Assembly (NCBI GenBank): GCA_030248135.1
Contig: JASANC010002186.1
Span: 1 to 64,000 of the forward strand
Source of the DNA: Theristus sp. LFF4_11
Taxonomy: Eukaryota; Nematoda; Chromadorea; Monhysterida; Xyalidae
DNA: 64,000 bases
Direction of reading: 5' to 3'
Position numbers and translations under genes: made by a program. Shown piece by piece: positions 51,851 through 63,120 of this stretch. The first letter of the stretch is position 1; each line of letters opens with the position of its first letter. The notes under the pieces were generated by a model. The model had not been told where the DNA came from, did not search any database, and was given only the letters and a program-made list of their open reading frames with translations.

Positions 51851-53611
51851 CGACGAGATTGTTTATCAGCAATTGATTGCACTACACTCAATTGTGCTGC
51901 CGAGAATGTCAAAAAGAAATTATTCACATGTGTATCGTTATTTATTGCATCAGGCGACATGTACACGTCGGACTTCTATGCAGTGCTGTTGAATTTGAAC
52001 TTTGATGAAAACGAAAAACGCGCGTTTTCCACGTTGTGTTGAGCTTTCTCTTTCTTTCTCCTAATCTAATCTCCTTTCTCTTTGGCTCAGAAAATAACTC
52101 TCGTTATTTGGACAATGACATTTCTCATTCATGAACCTCGTTTTAACAACTGGTTTTTTTTTGCACAAATTAGTCGGGTATTTTTGTTTTGCTTTTTTTG
52201 TTTCCACATGTAGCGCTTCAAAATAGATTTTTTTGCAATTGTTGGGAAACTGTATGCAGCAGTCGCTTTTCTTTGGTCATATGCATTCCGGGGTGATTTT
52301 TTCTCTCAAAATCTTAGCCCATCTGCAGTGCTTTTGAAAACACGTTGAACGGCCCATCTGAGCTGTCATGTAGTTTTATGCTGTGATATTATTTTGCTTA
52401 CTGAAACTGTTTTGACTTGTAAATTCGGTATCGCAGTCCACAGTCAGAAAGAAAATAAACATGGTCAACAAGTATAGCGCATCATGTCAACAAACGTTGC
52501 GTTTCAATTTTCAAACGCGAATATGTCCACCAAACAAAAAATAAAAAAAACCTATAACGTTGACAGTAAGCAAAATATTTCTCCGCCATAGGTGCACCGG
52601 AGATGGATAAACAAAATGGATCCATGAATGACGAGCAAAAACTTCGACCAACATGAATCAAGCGACTATCAACTTCGACTGCGACGCCGAAAAAAGCCGG
52701 ACGGTCGACGGGGTCGCCGAATGATTGGATGCTTTTTGATTTTGCCGGGCAGCAGCAGCGCTGACAGCGGCGCCCAACGCTGCCAGTGCACGGAGTCCGA
52801 GCGGACGATGGTCGCTCTGAAACGGTGCAGACGTTTGGGGCTTGGAATGAGAGCGTAGTACCACGTTCCTAAATGGAGGGGGCGTGTACAATGATGATAC
52901 ACCCGTGCGACGGTGTCTGATCCATCCATATCCATTTTATTTCGCAAAAAACAGGAAACTCCGACAAAAACTGTTCGAACAGCATGTGGTATGGAACGGA
53001 GACTCATTTGATGGAAACGGCGGCGAATCTGCCGCCGAGTAGTTTTGAAATTTGCGGCAAAATTCGCCGTAAGGCGGCTTGATTCACTGATTCACCACGT
53101 TCCACCGACCACTGCACGGCTCATCGCAACGCTGCGTGTTGCTGACAGCGCTAACACTCGAACAAAGAACATTTTTGGGAGGATGGACCAGTGGTCAGCT
53201 TTATAAAAGCTTAGCAGCCTAGAGCGGCTGAATGGAAACATAAGACACAACACATTCCAATTTTCTTTCCTGAGTGTGTACGCTGCATGCGGCTCCGGTT
53301 GCATTCCAATGAACGCATAAAAAAGCAAACATATATTGTGGATTTATTCGAACGTGTCAGATTGAAATGCCGTCATGTGCTCGCATAAAGCATGCGTTTG
53401 CCAAGCATATAGCAACCCGAACCCGGTGCGTTTTTTCAGTTTCGCTGATCTGCTTACTCGTAGAAAAAAATATCCGTGTTGTGTGCATAACACTGAACTT
53501 CCGCACACCTGTGCGTGACGGAGGCGTGTCGTCAAAGCGAATGGGAGCGTAATTTCGATGTGACACGTTCGAATGTGAGTCTACAAATGTGTACCAACCA
53601 GGTGCACTCAC
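51851..53611. other. Mannosidase 3' region and intergenic stretch
   Basis: AT-rich sequence to about 52550 fits a 3' UTR or spacer. The GC-richer 52600-53050 has overlapping ORFs on both strands, none recognisable. A repeat at 53334-53385 (TATTGTGGATTTATTCGAAC) matches 61227-61260. Confidence 0.4.
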
Positions 53612-54692
53612 ACAAACTGCACCGGTCCCACATGGTCGTCGGCTGTCCATCGCACGGGCACCCTGTACTTCTGGTGATCGTCCGTGTGCGTCACCGTGTG
53701 ATTCGCCGCGAATTCACCGTAGCAATCGACGAACCGCACGCCATAGCGATCCCATCTGCCGGGCTCCTCGATGAAGCGGCCGCCGGCGGCGTCGCCGAGA
53801 ATGCGACCGTCGAACGTGGCACGACGCGCTTGCAGGATGAAGCCGCGGAAATGAATGTACCCGGAGAGTTCCACTGGAAATGTGCGCCACGATGATACAC
53901 GATCTACAGACATTGCTCTGGTATATGTGGAAACTGAAACTTCGCGACATACAGTGGCGAGCAAAAACTGTTGGAACGCTGCGCGCGTGTTGCATCAGCC
54001 GTTCTAAACGCTAGTAATTTATGGGCAACGTTGGGTCGAAAAGTATCTATATCCCGTGAACCCAACGTTGCCCTTACCCACTAGTATGACCGTGTGTGAG
54101 TGCATAGACCTTTTTGTTAGCCAAACGTTGTCATCCGAAACGTTGATGGAACAATTATATAGCGTTCAAGCACCACAGGAAAATGAAGATGAACAATGCT
54201 AAAGCAAGCTCGGTTGAAAGATATCGCTCATGCAGACTAGAGTGCGAATCAGAATCGACCATACCCGTGTGAGCGTGCGCGCAACCGCGGCGCACTTGGC
54301 ATCGCCATGCGTTGACGAAAATCTGCGGCAACGTGCACCGCAATTCGTCGTAGCATCATCGCACGGGTATGGAATGTGGTGTGAGAAAGAAAACTTGGAA
54401 ACCGACCAACATATTCGCGTTTCGGCAAATAGTTGCTCGTGTTTCGCAACGAGTCCGTGTACACGTGGAGGTCGAACGCCAGTGGCGCGTTCGTTAGCGG
54501 GGCCCCGTAAAAGCCCCGCTCCAGCATCAGTCCCCGTTCGCGGACCGTCGCACAGTCGAATCCATTTTGGTGCCTGGTAAGCGCCGGCTTTGATGCGTCC
54601 TTCGCTTTGCTGCCGCTCTTACTTTGACCACCAACGGGCGTGTTCACGAAAAGCAAAGAAATCAGAGCAAAACATAACAGCTGTTGAGGCAT
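53612..54692 (-). CDS. Secreted Reeler-domain protein (two exons seen, 3' end unresolved)
   Basis: On the minus strand exon 1 is 54692-54407 and exon 2 is 53903-53612, joined in phase 1. Exon 1 starts MPQQLLCFALISLLFVNTPV, a clear signal peptide. Exon 2 contains VELSGYIHFRGFILQARRA and FAANHTVTHTDDHQKYRVPV, then VRWTADD and GPVQF, which match the Reeler fold (GFLLQAR, the THT/NNS segment, WTAP, GxVxF). Reeler proteins are extracellular; in insects some are immune-responsive, and others are the N-terminal part of ferric-reductase-like proteins. The domain's last strand should lie beyond the donor at 53611, but neither nearby acceptor keeps a convincing frame. The gene may be short or continue leftward. 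Confidence 0.65.
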
Positions 54693-55159
54693 TGGTAAAA
54701 AAGTTTGGTCGGTTTTATACTACTTTGTCCAACTTTATACGAATTGGCTTGCAGAAAATCACGATTAAAAGTGGATTTAGAAACAATGTAAAAGCAATAA
54801 TATAATCTCATCTTATTAACGGAAAGACGAACTGTGAAAAAAAACTAGTGTCTAAAAACAAATCATCGTACATGTCAATCAGTGCGCAGACAATAAACAT
54901 TCCGGAACAAAACTTCACAGATGCACAGCCAAACGATTGAAAACGAAAATCACGGTAAAAAAATGCAAATTCACGCTGACGCGAGCGCGCTGTTTCCATG
55001 AAAACCGTAGAAAAACGGCCGAAAATGTAACGCAACGTTCTGGCTGGAAATTGAATTGGAGATTACTGATGTCCATCGCAACCGATTGTATTTTGATTGC
55101 GCAAAACATTACCCGCAATCGATTTTTCCACCTAAAACCAGGGACAGTTTGTCATATAC

Positions 55160-55329
55160 ATCTTTTTAGATTCTGCCCTTCATACTGTGAGGCAGCCCAG
55201 TCTACCAATCTGAACGGCCACTCTGCCACCCTGTACCGGTCCACGTGGTGGCCCATCTTCCTGGCAGTCAGCTGGCTACACTGCACACGAGGGCCGCATC
55301 GCTCCACGTCTTTGAACCACGATTCTTCA
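55160..55329 (-). CDS. Orphan coding exon, possibly sulfatase-like
   Basis: On the minus strand an open frame reads WFKDVERCGPRVQCSQ, RKMGHHVDRYRVAEWPFRLVDW and ends at a possible GTATAT donor. The MG..VRxDRYRxxEW pattern recalls the C-terminal half of iduronate-2-sulfatase-type enzymes, which is only a resemblance. A C-rich MITE (55335-55500) sits directly against its 5' side, so the exon may be truncated or the gene dead. No partner exons were found. Confidence 0.3.
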
Positions 55330-55334
55330 CAATA

Positions 55335-55500
55335 TACCGTATTACCTCTATTAAACCCCCTCCCCCAAAAATTAAACCCCCCCCCAAATAAACCCCCACC
55401 CCCTCGACAAATTTCCAAATAATCCCCCCCAAAAATAATCCCCCACCCCCAGAAGTCGCTGAAGAAATAAACCCCTATGGGGGTTTATTAGAGGTAATAC
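55335..55500. mobile_element. C-rich TIR element (TACCGTATTACCTC termini), compact copy
   Basis: TACCGTATTACCTCTATTAA starts it and TTATTAGAGGTAATAC ends it. The interior has AAACCCCC units, CCCTCGACAAATTTCCAAAT and CAGAAGTCGCTGAAG, all shared with 49885-50333. Confidence 0.8.
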
Positions 55501-56218
55501 ACGCATTTGCATTACTGCTAGTGGTTTGCTTACAACTCATTGTCATTGAATGGCGTTGTGCAGTTTTGTTATTGTATACTAGGCGGAGAGCACAAGTGAA
55601 GCTAAAACTTGACGAGATACAACTAACTGAACCGGATGCCTATTGAACCCGGCGTGCTTCGCCGATGCCGCCCAGACACCCGGTTCAACGAACGAGTGTC
55701 GAAACTATGTCGCCCAGACGCCTCTGCAACTGAGGCGAAGCGTGACAGCTACCTCGCTAGACAGGCGAAGTGTACGTGGCACGTTCACAACGAATAAGCC
55801 AAGACGCCTTTGGTACATTAGGTATTTTTTCTGCTTGTGAAGTCCAAAGATTGCTAGAAATCACAGGGTTTTTAAAAATGCACTGCAGTGAGCAAAGAAT
55901 AGTTTAGCATTTGGATAAAGAAAGTTTAGGTCAGTTCAAATGCAATTTGGTAAAGCAATGGGAGATCATTGCAGAGCCCAACGATACGTTGACTCCAGAA
56001 TTGGATGGTCCTATCCTTTGTTTTTTATTTATCCAAAACTGGATCGTTTTTTTTTTTAAACAACGGAACCTAACTGCAGCGTGTTTCTTCACCGGTTCAG
56101 TTCGGCGGATGACTTTTTTATCAGACAAATATTAAAATTACTGAAAATTATCACCTGTAGAAAACCGTTTTTAGGGGATAAGAATCATGGCGACACACCG
56201 CGAATTAATGAAGTTTAA
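55501..56218. other. Intergenic stretch, no gene recognised
   Basis: A 65-codon ORF at 55643-55837 is rich in Arg and Thr with no recognisable motif. Nothing else was seen. Confidence 0.4.
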
Positions 56219-58852
56219 GAGACCGTCCGGAACCAGGTGTAACATTTTGTCCCCTGACGAAAAATAGATTTTGCTCAAATTTGATATGGAGGTACCCCTA
56301 GATCCCACTAAGAAAAATCCGCATCGATTTTGCCGAGAAACCCTTCTGGTGTGGCGCTACAGGGCTCAAAAGTTGGGTAGGTCGAGAAAAAAAAGCATTT
56401 TTTGCGTCGTGCGAAATATGACCTTCTAGCGCAACACAGAAGCGTTGTTGCATATTGGTGTTAATACGAAAAATGTAGTATTTTGCAAGGGCTTTCACGT
56501 GGTGTATTTATTTTTTTTGAAGCGCATAATATAACATTCTTACAAACAAAATTGTCAAAAAACATTAAAAAATTTTTTTGTTAAAAATTCGGTTTTTTGC
56601 GGTTTATGCTTTAAAACTTTGTTTGACCAAAAAACTTTTTTAACCATCGCATTCGCCGTAAAAAACTGGTCTGGAAAAGTTGTTTAAGAGCAAAAAGTAG
56701 TTTGAGGGCAATTTTTTATTTCAAATCCAAAATTATCATCGTTTTGAGTCATGCTCGTGGCTTCTTCAAATAGTCTCTTGTAACGTGCTAAGATTACATT
56801 TTCACACCCAGATGACAATATGAAAAATGTAGTATTTTGCAAGGGCTTTCATGTGATGTATTTATTTTTTCTTTGGAGCGCATAATATAACATGCTTACA
56901 AACGAAACTATCAAAAAAATTGAATTTTTTTACCAAAAACTTGGTTTTAAACGTTTTATGCTTCAAAACTTTGTTTGACCAGAAAACTTTTCTTACGATC
57001 GTATTCGCCGTGAAAAACTGGTTTAGAAAAGTTGTTTAAGAGCAAAAAGTAGTTTGAGGAAAATTTTTATTTTAAATCGAAAATTATTACGTTTTAAGTC
57101 ATGCTCGTGGCTTCTTCAAATAGTCTCTTGTAACGTGCTAAGATCACATTTTCACACCCAGATGGCAATATGAAAAATAAACGGAAAAGGCATGCAGAGG
57201 AACAAGAGAAGAAACGTCAAGAAACCGAACAAAAACGTCTGCAAGACAAACTCGAGAAAAAGAAAAAAATGCTGCTGAAACATCACGGGAAAAATGACTC
57301 TCTAAACACAACAAGGGATACAGGATACAATAGTGGTTTTTGTGACAGCAACTGATAGTTCTGTTTTAGTATTATTTCTAAAACTATTTTGTTCAAAACA
57401 ATATTTTTTTTTATTCAGTTGAAACCTGATTTGACATATCATTAAATTTGGTTACACTTTGTTTTTTTTCAAAGTAAAGAACATGAGTTTTTTTGCCTAT
57501 TTTAGTTTATGCCGAACCCACCGTTTGCTTGGTAAAAGTAAGAGCCATCTAATCCGCATGAAATCCCTTTAAAATGCTACAAATTTTGTATTGATATCTG
57601 GCCTGAAAATGTTATCTTGGCACGTCACAAAACTTTTTTGAAGAAACCACGAAAATGGCTCAAAACGATGACAAATTGTTGATTCAAAATAAAAACTTTG
57701 CATCGAACTAATTTCTGCTCTTAGACAACTCTTCTAAACTAGTTTTTACGGGGAAAGGGTGGTAAAAAAACCAATATTTTATCAACAAAAAATTTCAAGT
57801 TTTTTTGACAGTTTTGTTTCTAACAATGTCATGTTAAGCGCTTCAAAAAATAAATACTTCACGTGAAAGCGCTTGCAAAATACTACAAATTTCATATCGA
57901 CACCTGAGTGTGAAAATGTGATCTTAGCGAGTTACAAGAGACTTTTTGAAGAAGCCACGAGCATGACTTAAAACGTAATAATTTTCGATTTGAAATAAAA
58001 AAATTTCCTCAAACTACTTTTTGCTCTTAAACAACTTTTCTAGACCAGTTTTTCACGACGAATACGATCGTAAGAAAAGTTTTTTTGGTCAAACAAAGTT
58101 TTGAAGCATAAAACGTTTAAAACCAAGTTTTTGGCAAAAAAATCAATTTTTTTGACAGTTTTGTTTGTAAGCATGTTATATTATGCGCTCCAAAAAAAAA
58201 ATACATCACAAGAAAGCCCTTGCAAAATACTACATTTTTCATATTGTCATCTGCGTATGAAAATGTGATCTTAGCACGTTACAAGAGACTATTTGAAGAA
58301 GCCACGAGCATGACTCAAAACGATGATAATTTTGGATTTGAAATAAAAAATTGCCCTCAAACTACTTTTTGCTCTTAAACAACTTTTCTAGACCAGTTTT
58401 TTACGGCAAATGCGATGGTAAAAAAAGTTTTCTGGTCAAACAAAGTTTTAAAGCATAAAACGCAAAAAACCAAATTTTTGGCAAAAATTTTTTTAATTTT
58501 TTTCAACAATTTTGTTTGTAAGAATGTTATATTATGCGCTTCAAAAAAAAATAAATACACCACGTGAAAGCCCTTGCAAAATACTACTTTTTCGTATTAA
58601 CACTAATATGCAACAACGCTTCTGTGTTGCGCTAGAAGATCATATTTCGCGCGACGCAAAAAATGCATTTTTTTCTCGACCTACCCTACTTTTGAGCCCT
58701 GTAGCGCCACACCAGAAGGCTTTCTCGGCAAAATCGATGCGGATTTTTCTTAGTGGGATCTAGGGGTAGCTCCATATCAAATTTGAGCAAAATCTATTTT
58801 TCATCAGGGGACACTCATTACCAAAATGTTACACCTGGTTCCGGACGGTCTC
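56219..58852. mobile_element. 2.6-kb TTAA-flanked element with inverted arms built of tandem ~355-bp units
   Basis: GAGACCGTCCGGAACCAGGT at the left is mirrored by ACCTGGTTCCGGACGGTCTC at the right, with TTAA on both sides (56215-56218 and 58853-58856). The left arm has two tandem units of about 355 bp, starting AATGTAGTATTTTGCAAGGG near 56470 and 56825. The right arm has the same unit inverted about three times, the innermost diverged. The TTAA target suggests piggyBac-like mobilisation (inference). The only ORF is short (57170-57355). Confidence 0.85.
57170..57355 (+). CDS. Small basic coiled-coil ORF at the centre of the TTAA element
   Basis: The 61-codon ORF begins MKNKRKRHAEEQEKKRQ, is almost all Lys, Glu, Gln and Arg, and ends in GYNSGFCDSN. 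It begins where the second tandem unit ends, so it lies in the unique centre of the element. Helical coiled-coil propensity is clear. It may be a remnant of an element-encoded protein or chance; no family was recognised. Confidence 0.25.
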   Translation: MKNKRKRHAEEQEKKRQETEQKRLQDKLEKKKKMLLKHHGKNDSLNTTRDTGYNSGFCDSN

Positions 58853-58856
58853 TTAA

Positions 58857-59584
58857 TTGTTAGTTGGAATTGAGACACAGCAAGACTTGCCAGTCCATGA
58901 CTGTTGATGACAATGAAACACTTTATAGTTGTTTGTCCACTGAAACAATATAAATTCACAAGACTTCTGCGCCGAGACTTTGCGTTTGCCACTGACTGAT
59001 TTTTTACAATATTCCCAGCCTGATACAAAACCATGCACCAAAAGCCAACAAACAAACAAATCATCATGCACCCAACTGAGCTCTGCAACACTCTTTTCTC
59101 ATGTACTTCACTACTCCTGATTATTTTGTGGTTCCAATGTTCACCAATTGCGACATCAACAAGAATAACAACGACGGCAACAGCAACATCAACAGTAATG
59201 AGAGACACACCAATGACCACAACAATACCAAGGGACACAACCACTTCAAAGATGACATTGACCACGCCGAATGTGGGGGAAAGTGAGATCATTCCCAGGC
59301 ACCTGGCACCTATCTAGCTTTACTGGATTTGTCTGTGATTTTAAAAAAGTCTGCTTTAGCTGCACATGTTCGTTTTTATGGTGTTGCACCTTCGTGAAGT
59401 CCAAGTTCGAAGCTGAAGGACTTTCTTATTTTTTTCTGACTGCACAGCCACCGGCACACGTTCTGCTGCCGCTGCGCACATTTGGAACCTTTGCGTTAAA
59501 AAAACGCTGCGTTTTGCTTTCACAGTGCTGCCAGGCCAACAACTGGCTGCATTTCAACATTTATATATTAAAACATACTTTAAC
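58857..59584. other. Stretch with one Thr-rich ORF, function unknown
   Basis: The ORF 59033-59317 reads through TLFSCTSLLLIILWFQC (hydrophobic) into a Thr-rich segment of about 45 residues. It could be a signal-peptide exon of a mucin-like protein. No splice partner was found, and low-complexity ACA/ACC sequence alone could produce it. Confidence 0.25.
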
Positions 59585-61262
59585 ATGCGTATGTTTGTAT
59601 ACATTGTATGTATGTTGCACGCAGCTTCTTGTCCAGGGAACTTGTCGAAATCGGCGCCATATTTGGAGTCTTCAAACTACGCACAGACAAGGCAGCAGCC
59701 AAAAACAAGAACGATCGAATTGACGCGCAATGAAACAAAACTGAAATGTCTGAAACTGAACATCGGAGAAACGATCACGACCACAACAAACAAGCAGAAA
59801 ACAGCAAATACGGTTTCGTATTTTTTTCGTTTGAAACTTTTCAGCAATCCAATTTCGTGTGTGTGCGTGTGTGCGTGTGTGCGTGTGTGCGTGTGTGCGT
59901 GTGTGCGTGTGTGCGTGTGTGCGTGTGTGCGTGTGTGTGTTCAAACACTGCTATTGCACCGAATTTTTTTCATTTTGAAGCGCCCACCGAATTCAGATGG
60001 CCGTAGGCACCAAAGACCGGTGGTTTTCGTGGAACGGATGGCTGACACACCATCCCGCAGACCAATACACCCTTGCCTTGTCACGTGAGGACACAGCCTC
60101 TAAAAGCCCAGCCACACATATGTACACGAGCTGGGGCATCAGTGATTTTAGCCCGATTTCAGTTTCAGTCGCCTACGGTGGCTATCACCGAAGTTTTTTG
60201 TTGAAAACTGAAAATTCTCAGTCCTCTTATGGAATGGGCGTCCGCTGCTACCGAAGTATAGTGCTTGCCGACTCTGTGCAGTCAAGCAGATTCAAAAAAC
60301 AGAAAACTTACCATCTGAGCAAATTACGCGCTGCCGGTGTTGCTAATTCAACGTTAACCAAGTGGGAACGCGGTTAGTCAGTCGTGAACTTACCTACGCA
60401 GTGGCCGAGTAAATATGGCAACTTTTTGTGCAAGGAGCGCGTGAAATTTAAATGTAAAGTAAAAAAGACGTTCGTGTGTCAAAATGACGTGTTTAATTGA
60501 TTCTTCGTGCTATTCTATTCCTTCTCCTTTCCACACCGGATTGGGAATTATCTTGGCAGTCTTGAAAATGACAACTACCATTCTGCGACTGGATTTCACC
60601 TTGATGATGAATACACGGACTATGTACCGTATTTATTCGGCCAAACTGTAGTTTTCTACCATTGTGCGCAAAAACTAAGAAACTCTGTTATTCACTAGGA
60701 AAGTCGGTTTCATTTGAGCCTGGAAATCGCCGAGACCCCAGGAATACCCTCGGCTCGCGAATATGTAGTCCAAGACTAGCCTCGCCCTAGCGTTATTACT
60801 CTTTTATGTGCTGTTTGTTGTCCCTTCTTTTTTTAGACAATTGTTGTGACCACAATCATGAGCATTGTTTTACTGCTGACTGCCCGTACCGAAACTGGTG
60901 CAGAAGGGTAAGCTGTTCTTTGTTGTTGTTGCTTTCTGATTCTTTCTTTCACAAAAAATTATCGTTAGTGACACACTTTTAAGTTTTGAATTTCTTAATG
61001 AAATCCCGTTCAGTTCGTGAAAAATATTTCGTGCGCAGTTTTGTTTAGTTTCCTTGATCTTGAACACCTTATAGGTGCTATCTTTCAGCTGAATATTTGC
61101 CATGTTTGGGTGTATGAGTGCTGTTGCGATGACGGTCATTGGTGCAACAAGGAGCCGATTGAAACAGCTGCCATGGTCAACCAATGGCACAGCGGTTGGT
61201 TTAAAGTTATAGGCCAGCTAAAACTATTGTGGATTTATTCAAACGTGTCCGGACTAAAATGA
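59585..61262 (+). CDS. Putative secreted Ly6-like cysteine-rich protein, four exons
   Basis: Exons 59585-59812, 59997-60084, 60837-60907 and 61089-61175 (or to the TGA at 61262) have GT/AG borders and fully compatible phases. The start MRMFVYIVCMLHAASC is signal-peptide-like. Exon 1 ends with a T-rich stretch after LKCLKLN. Exon 3 supplies NCCDHNHEHCFTADCPYRNWC and exon 4 CHVWVYECCCDDGHWCN. The CCC-x5-CN end is the hallmark of Ly6/uPAR three-finger domains, which are usually secreted or GPI-anchored. Sequence after 61175 runs into a repeat, so the true 3' end may be a further exon not seen. The (GTGTGTGC)n tract is in intron 1 and a TIR repeat in intron 2. Confidence 0.45.
59856..59940 (+). 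repeat. (GTGTGTGC)n 8-bp minisatellite
   Basis: About ten 8-bp units, nearly perfect. Confidence 0.9.
60399..60648. mobile_element. TIR repeat (CAGTTTGGCCGAATAAATA type), clear copy
   Basis: CAGTGGCCGAGTAAATATGG at the left is mirrored by CCGTATTTATTCGGCCAAACTG at the right. It shares its interior with 41841-42110. It has no ORF. Confidence 0.7.
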
Positions 61263-61455
61263 CGTCATTAGCTTTAAAAACGCCCGTTTGTCAAAGTACA
61301 GGCACTAAAATGTTAGTTTGGTGTGACTGATTCGACATTCACCATTTGTTTTCGGGAAGAAATCGGCTAAACGGAAAGTCTGGTTTACTGTGAACGGCAA
61401 GCGCATGTCTGGCGGTACATGACGTCAATTTAGTGGGACACGTTTAAAAAATAAG
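61218..61455. mobile_element. Small TIR repeat (AAACGTGTCC..TGACGTCA)
   Basis: AAACGTGTCCGGACTAAAATGACGTCA near 61238 faces TGACGTCAATTTAGTGGGACACGTTT near 61425 in inverted orientation. The left outer part recurs at 53334. Confidence 0.55.
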
Positions 61456-62417
61456 AATCATGTACAATACGTCTAATAAACGCTTTTAGTTTGAAACAGC
61501 ATTCAAACCATACAAATTGGTGTCACTAATCTAATTTTTGCCAAGCATAACTGCGCCGCCGACTTATATAGCTCTTAATTTTATATTGAGATCGAAGCGA
61601 TTTAAAAATTGACGTTTTTTCGATCACCCTGTACAAAGTCAAACAAAAAAATCAACAAATGGCTAGCAACTTTTGGCTTGTGTTATGCAAGTTTTGGTCA
61701 CAACAACCACAACCGTTGCTGAATCATCCAATTGCGGTTTTTCAAGTATTGCAGTAAAAGACACCGAAACGAAAGTTCCAGAAGAATAAAAAGGCCGCAC
61801 ACACACACAGGTCCTTGGTGGGTTCGCGACAAGCTTGGTCTGCTTCACGCGAAGAGCAGCTACTGCTACAATACCGGTATTGCGAGTCATGCTGCGAACA
61901 GTTTACAAGCATTACCGCTCGAAACAGACCATGAACATCTTATGGACATCAAGAACGAAGGACAATGTGGCGTGCGTGTTTGTTTTTGTTTCAAGAAAGA
62001 AATAATGATCTTTGTCGCGCATTAGGCTGGTATTCATTTTTGGCCACTGCACTTTGGCCAGAAAAATAATGCGGATGTGTATGGATGGATGCAGGTTGAG
62101 CGAGATGCAGTACATACATAGATGTTGTTATCGATTTACACACTGAATTTCGTGCAGAAAAATTTTCAAACGCAAAAAACAAATGGATCAAAATAGTAAT
62201 TTCAGGTTCATCGCTCAGCTAGGATTTGTTTCTCCCTTAAATGTTTTTTTCTTTTGCATCTGCATGGATATCTACATGAACACCTTCATTTGCAACAATA
62301 TACTGTATGCACAAACATTAGCATTTGAATCGGCAACTATTTTTCTGCATGAAATATTATCTTTTCGTGCGAAGTGAGGCGGATCAATGTTGAATGATGT
62401 GTGGAAACGGGGGGTAC
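61456..62417. other. Intergenic stretch, no gene recognised
   Basis: It contains a single mariner-like right end (ATCACCCTGTAC, about 61623-61633). Short ORFs show no family features. Confidence 0.4.
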
Positions 62418-62552
62418 AATTCCGGCCCGCTAATTCCGGCCTGAAGAGTTCCGGCCCGCTCATTCCGGCCTGAAGAATTCCGGCCCGAAGAATTCCGGCC
62501 CGGAGAATTCCGGCCCGAAGAATTCCGGCCCGGAGAATTCCGGCCCGACGAA
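62418..62552 (+). repeat. 15-bp GC-rich minisatellite, about nine units
   Basis: Units alternate AATTCCGGCCCGAAG, AATTCCGGCCCGGAG and earlier TTCCGGCCCGCT / TTCCGGCCTGAAG variants. CCGG is present in every unit in otherwise AT-rich surroundings. Confidence 0.9.
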
Positions 62553-63120
62553 TTTTCGCCAGCACGAACAATATTAACACCGTTTGCAAATAAGAGTGGG
62601 GGGCCCTAGGAACATTCCGTGATACATGGAAAAGTTTTTAAACCAAGGGTGCAGGGACATTCTACTAATCAAGGCGCTTCAGGTTTACCCCCTGAGTACC
62701 CTTTGATTATGCCTATAAAGGTTGTTTTTAAGGTGCGGAAGTTAAAAAACCCTCGATTTTTTGCGATTTTTCGCAAAGTGTACCTTTTTAGCCCTACCGT
62801 ATCTCGTAGTTGCACAGTTTCTGGAACCTCACACAGTATTCACGTGAAAGATCTTGCGGAGTTCTTTAAGGCCCTGTATCAATGAGTCCTTGCAAGGGGG
62901 GTCCCTGAGGCGCTACGACGCTAGTTAAAATTAATTTTTTTTTTAAATTACGCTATTTTTTTAAGAGGCTGTCCGCGACTCAGACAGCCCGATTCCGGCC
63001 AGCCCATTTTTCGACTTTCAGTTTTCGACATTCTGATAGGGGGAATAGTTAGATATACGAAAGAAACTCTCCCAAAAAAAATTTCAGCCCCTAAGACCCA
63101 CTGTGGCGAGCTGTGGGGCC

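Noticed and set aside
52669..53007. Minus-strand ORF of 112 codons
   Set aside because: Overlapping ORFs exist in other frames, composition is Arg-rich without motifs, and no splice partners were found.
53344..53535. Last exon of the Reeler gene
   Set aside because: The frame reached from the donor at 53611 does not resemble the end of a Reeler domain, and the frame that does resemble it is out of phase.
58804..59292. Minus-strand 162-codon Val/Ile-rich ORF
   Set aside because: It is the antisense of the ACA/ACC-rich Thr stretch and continues into the TIR of the TTAA element.
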